This document shows, one piece after another, positions 63,036 to 64,000 of a stretch of DNA of 64,000 nucleotides; position 1 is the stretch's first letter, and each line of letters starts with the position of its first letter. This DNA is from Pseudonocardia alaniniphila (GTDB lineage: Bacteria; Actinomycetota; Actinomycetes; Mycobacteriales; Pseudonocardiaceae), in assembly GCF_022524485.1 (NCBI RefSeq), contig NZ_JAKXMK010000003.1:248001-312000 (forward strand), in the 5' to 3' direction. The position numbers were made by a program, and so were the translations under genes. The notes beneath the pieces were generated by a model. That model did no database searches. It saw only the letters and a list, made by a program, of their open reading frames with translations, and was not told where the DNA came from.

Positions 63036-64000
63036 GACCAACGACTCCTGACGTCACCGACGAGACAGCCACACAGACACCCGCACCAGCGGGCACATGG
63101 CCGAGAAAGGGAAGACACACGAAAAACCCGCACCGAGGGGACCGCACGTCGCGCCCGAGGCAGCGACCCGCGAACAACCCCTCACCACCACTCCGACGCT
63201 GGGTCCGGCCCGTCGCGAGACGTCAGCAACCGGCAGGAACCCCGTGAAGTGATCGACAAGGACGATGTCGCCTCGAGGTGAACAGCAGGGGGCCGCCCGG
63301 CTGCCATCACGGTGACACGATGATGACCATCCGGTGCCGGATCCATCGGCCCGCCCTACCGACCAACCCATCGTCGGCGCCCCAGCCGGCCGGTGCGGCC
63401 GGCGAACGCAGCCATCCACGGCGTGCAGCTGCGCGATGGACAGGGAAGCCAGACGAGTACGAGATAACGAGCAGAGGCCGAGGCTTCGCGCTTCAACGGA
63501 ACCACGGAGGGTTTCCACGGTTTGGCCCCGAGTGCCGGTCGAGCACTTCACACAGCGAGCGCGACGACGAAAGCGGCAAGCACCGCCGGCCGCGCATCAC
63601 GACCATTCGAACAGCGGCTCGACAGCAGCCGCGAAATGGACCTCGCCGAAGCCGACTCGTCCCGCACCGACGCGAACCAGACACCGGAGCTCGACGGGAT
63701 GACTCGATGTCGCCCGAGTCCTCGATCATCTCGCCGAGGTCCACGCCGGGGGCAACGCGCGATCATCTCCGAAAGGAAGCCCCGCGAGGGAGAGGTCGCC
63801 TGAGGCCCAGCCGTCGAGTCGCTGCTGCGGACCCGCGCGGCCCGGATCCGGACGTGGCCGAGCGTATCCGGTGGCGACTGCAGGCTCCGCTCGGTCGGCG
63901 GCCACGGCCGTGATCGGTCGGCGCTTCAGCCAGGACGTCGAACCACTATGACCGCCTGAGGCTGCGGCCGATAGAACGACTCGATCTCCGCCAATTCATC
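63036..64000. other. Region upstream of the giant gene
   Basis: Nearly 1 kb without a convincing gene. Open frames occur on both strands but have arginine-rich, shadow-like composition and no domain. The promoter of the giant gene should lie here; I found no clear -35/-10 pair close to its start codon. The gene beyond the right edge is not visible. Confidence 0.55.

Noticed and set aside
63278..63913. A 211-codon frame upstream of the giant gene
   Set aside because: Arg/Pro/Ser-rich with no domain, no ribosome site and shadow-like composition.

Overview
The window is high-GC DNA with dense coding, short intergenic gaps, ATGA/GTGA-type gene overlaps, GTG/TTG starts and families typical of filamentous actinobacteria (LAL regulators, LLM monooxygenases, DinB/mycothiol-type isomerases, SHOCT/DUF6325 proteins). 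A Pseudonocardiaceae-like actinomycete is the best guess, but no rRNA or other phylogenetic marker lies in the window. I see no tRNA, rRNA, CRISPR array or insertion sequence.

Layout. 1-8.8 kb holds a partial beta-propeller protein, a FAD oxidoreductase, an epoxide-hydrolase-like enzyme, an APH(3'')-type kinase, a two-subunit molybdenum hydroxylase, and an LLM monooxygenase overlapped with an enoyl-CoA hydratase. 8.8-14.4 kb is an oxidative locus: a FAD hydroxylase, an unusual two-HTH regulator and, divergent from it, a cytochrome P450 followed by a MOSC-reductase-ferredoxin fusion that may supply its electrons. A promoter and a palindromic operator candidate lie in the divergent gap. 14.4-18.6 kb has a DinB-fold protein, a NYN nuclease-like protein whose first start codon sits inside an intrinsic terminator, a PhzF-like isomerase lacking the expected catalytic Glu, and a CARDB-like protein with a RHIM-like motif. 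18.9-25.3 kb has a LAL regulator, a DoxX membrane protein and a stand-alone carrier-plus-membrane protein resembling the C-terminal half of poly-lysine synthetase. 25.6-31.2 kb is a tightly coupled lipid-modification operon (FAD oxidoreductase, DUF1365, two cyclopropane-synthase-like methyltransferases, DUF1295). 31.2-37.5 kb has a small hydrolase, a gene-poor 1.6 kb, an APC transporter and a set of small stress/membrane proteins.

The standout is 37,620-63,035 on the minus strand: one uninterrupted frame of about 8,471 residues, filling 40% of the window. Its polypeptide reads, from the N-terminus: signal peptide; Ser/Lys-rich then histone-H1-like Ala/Lys/Thr tract; duplicated helical hairpin; about 2,300 residues of Cys-paired Ser/Ala/Gly repeats; linker regions with coiled coils; scattered membrane segments with a LysM-like pair; a four- to six-helix membrane block; a long helical region; a PP2C phosphatase domain; and a terminal array combining HExxxH/HExxH modules with a trypsin-like protease that keeps its H-D-S triad. 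I know of no described system with this composition. The small SHOCT and DUF6325 genes just downstream may belong to the same transcription unit.
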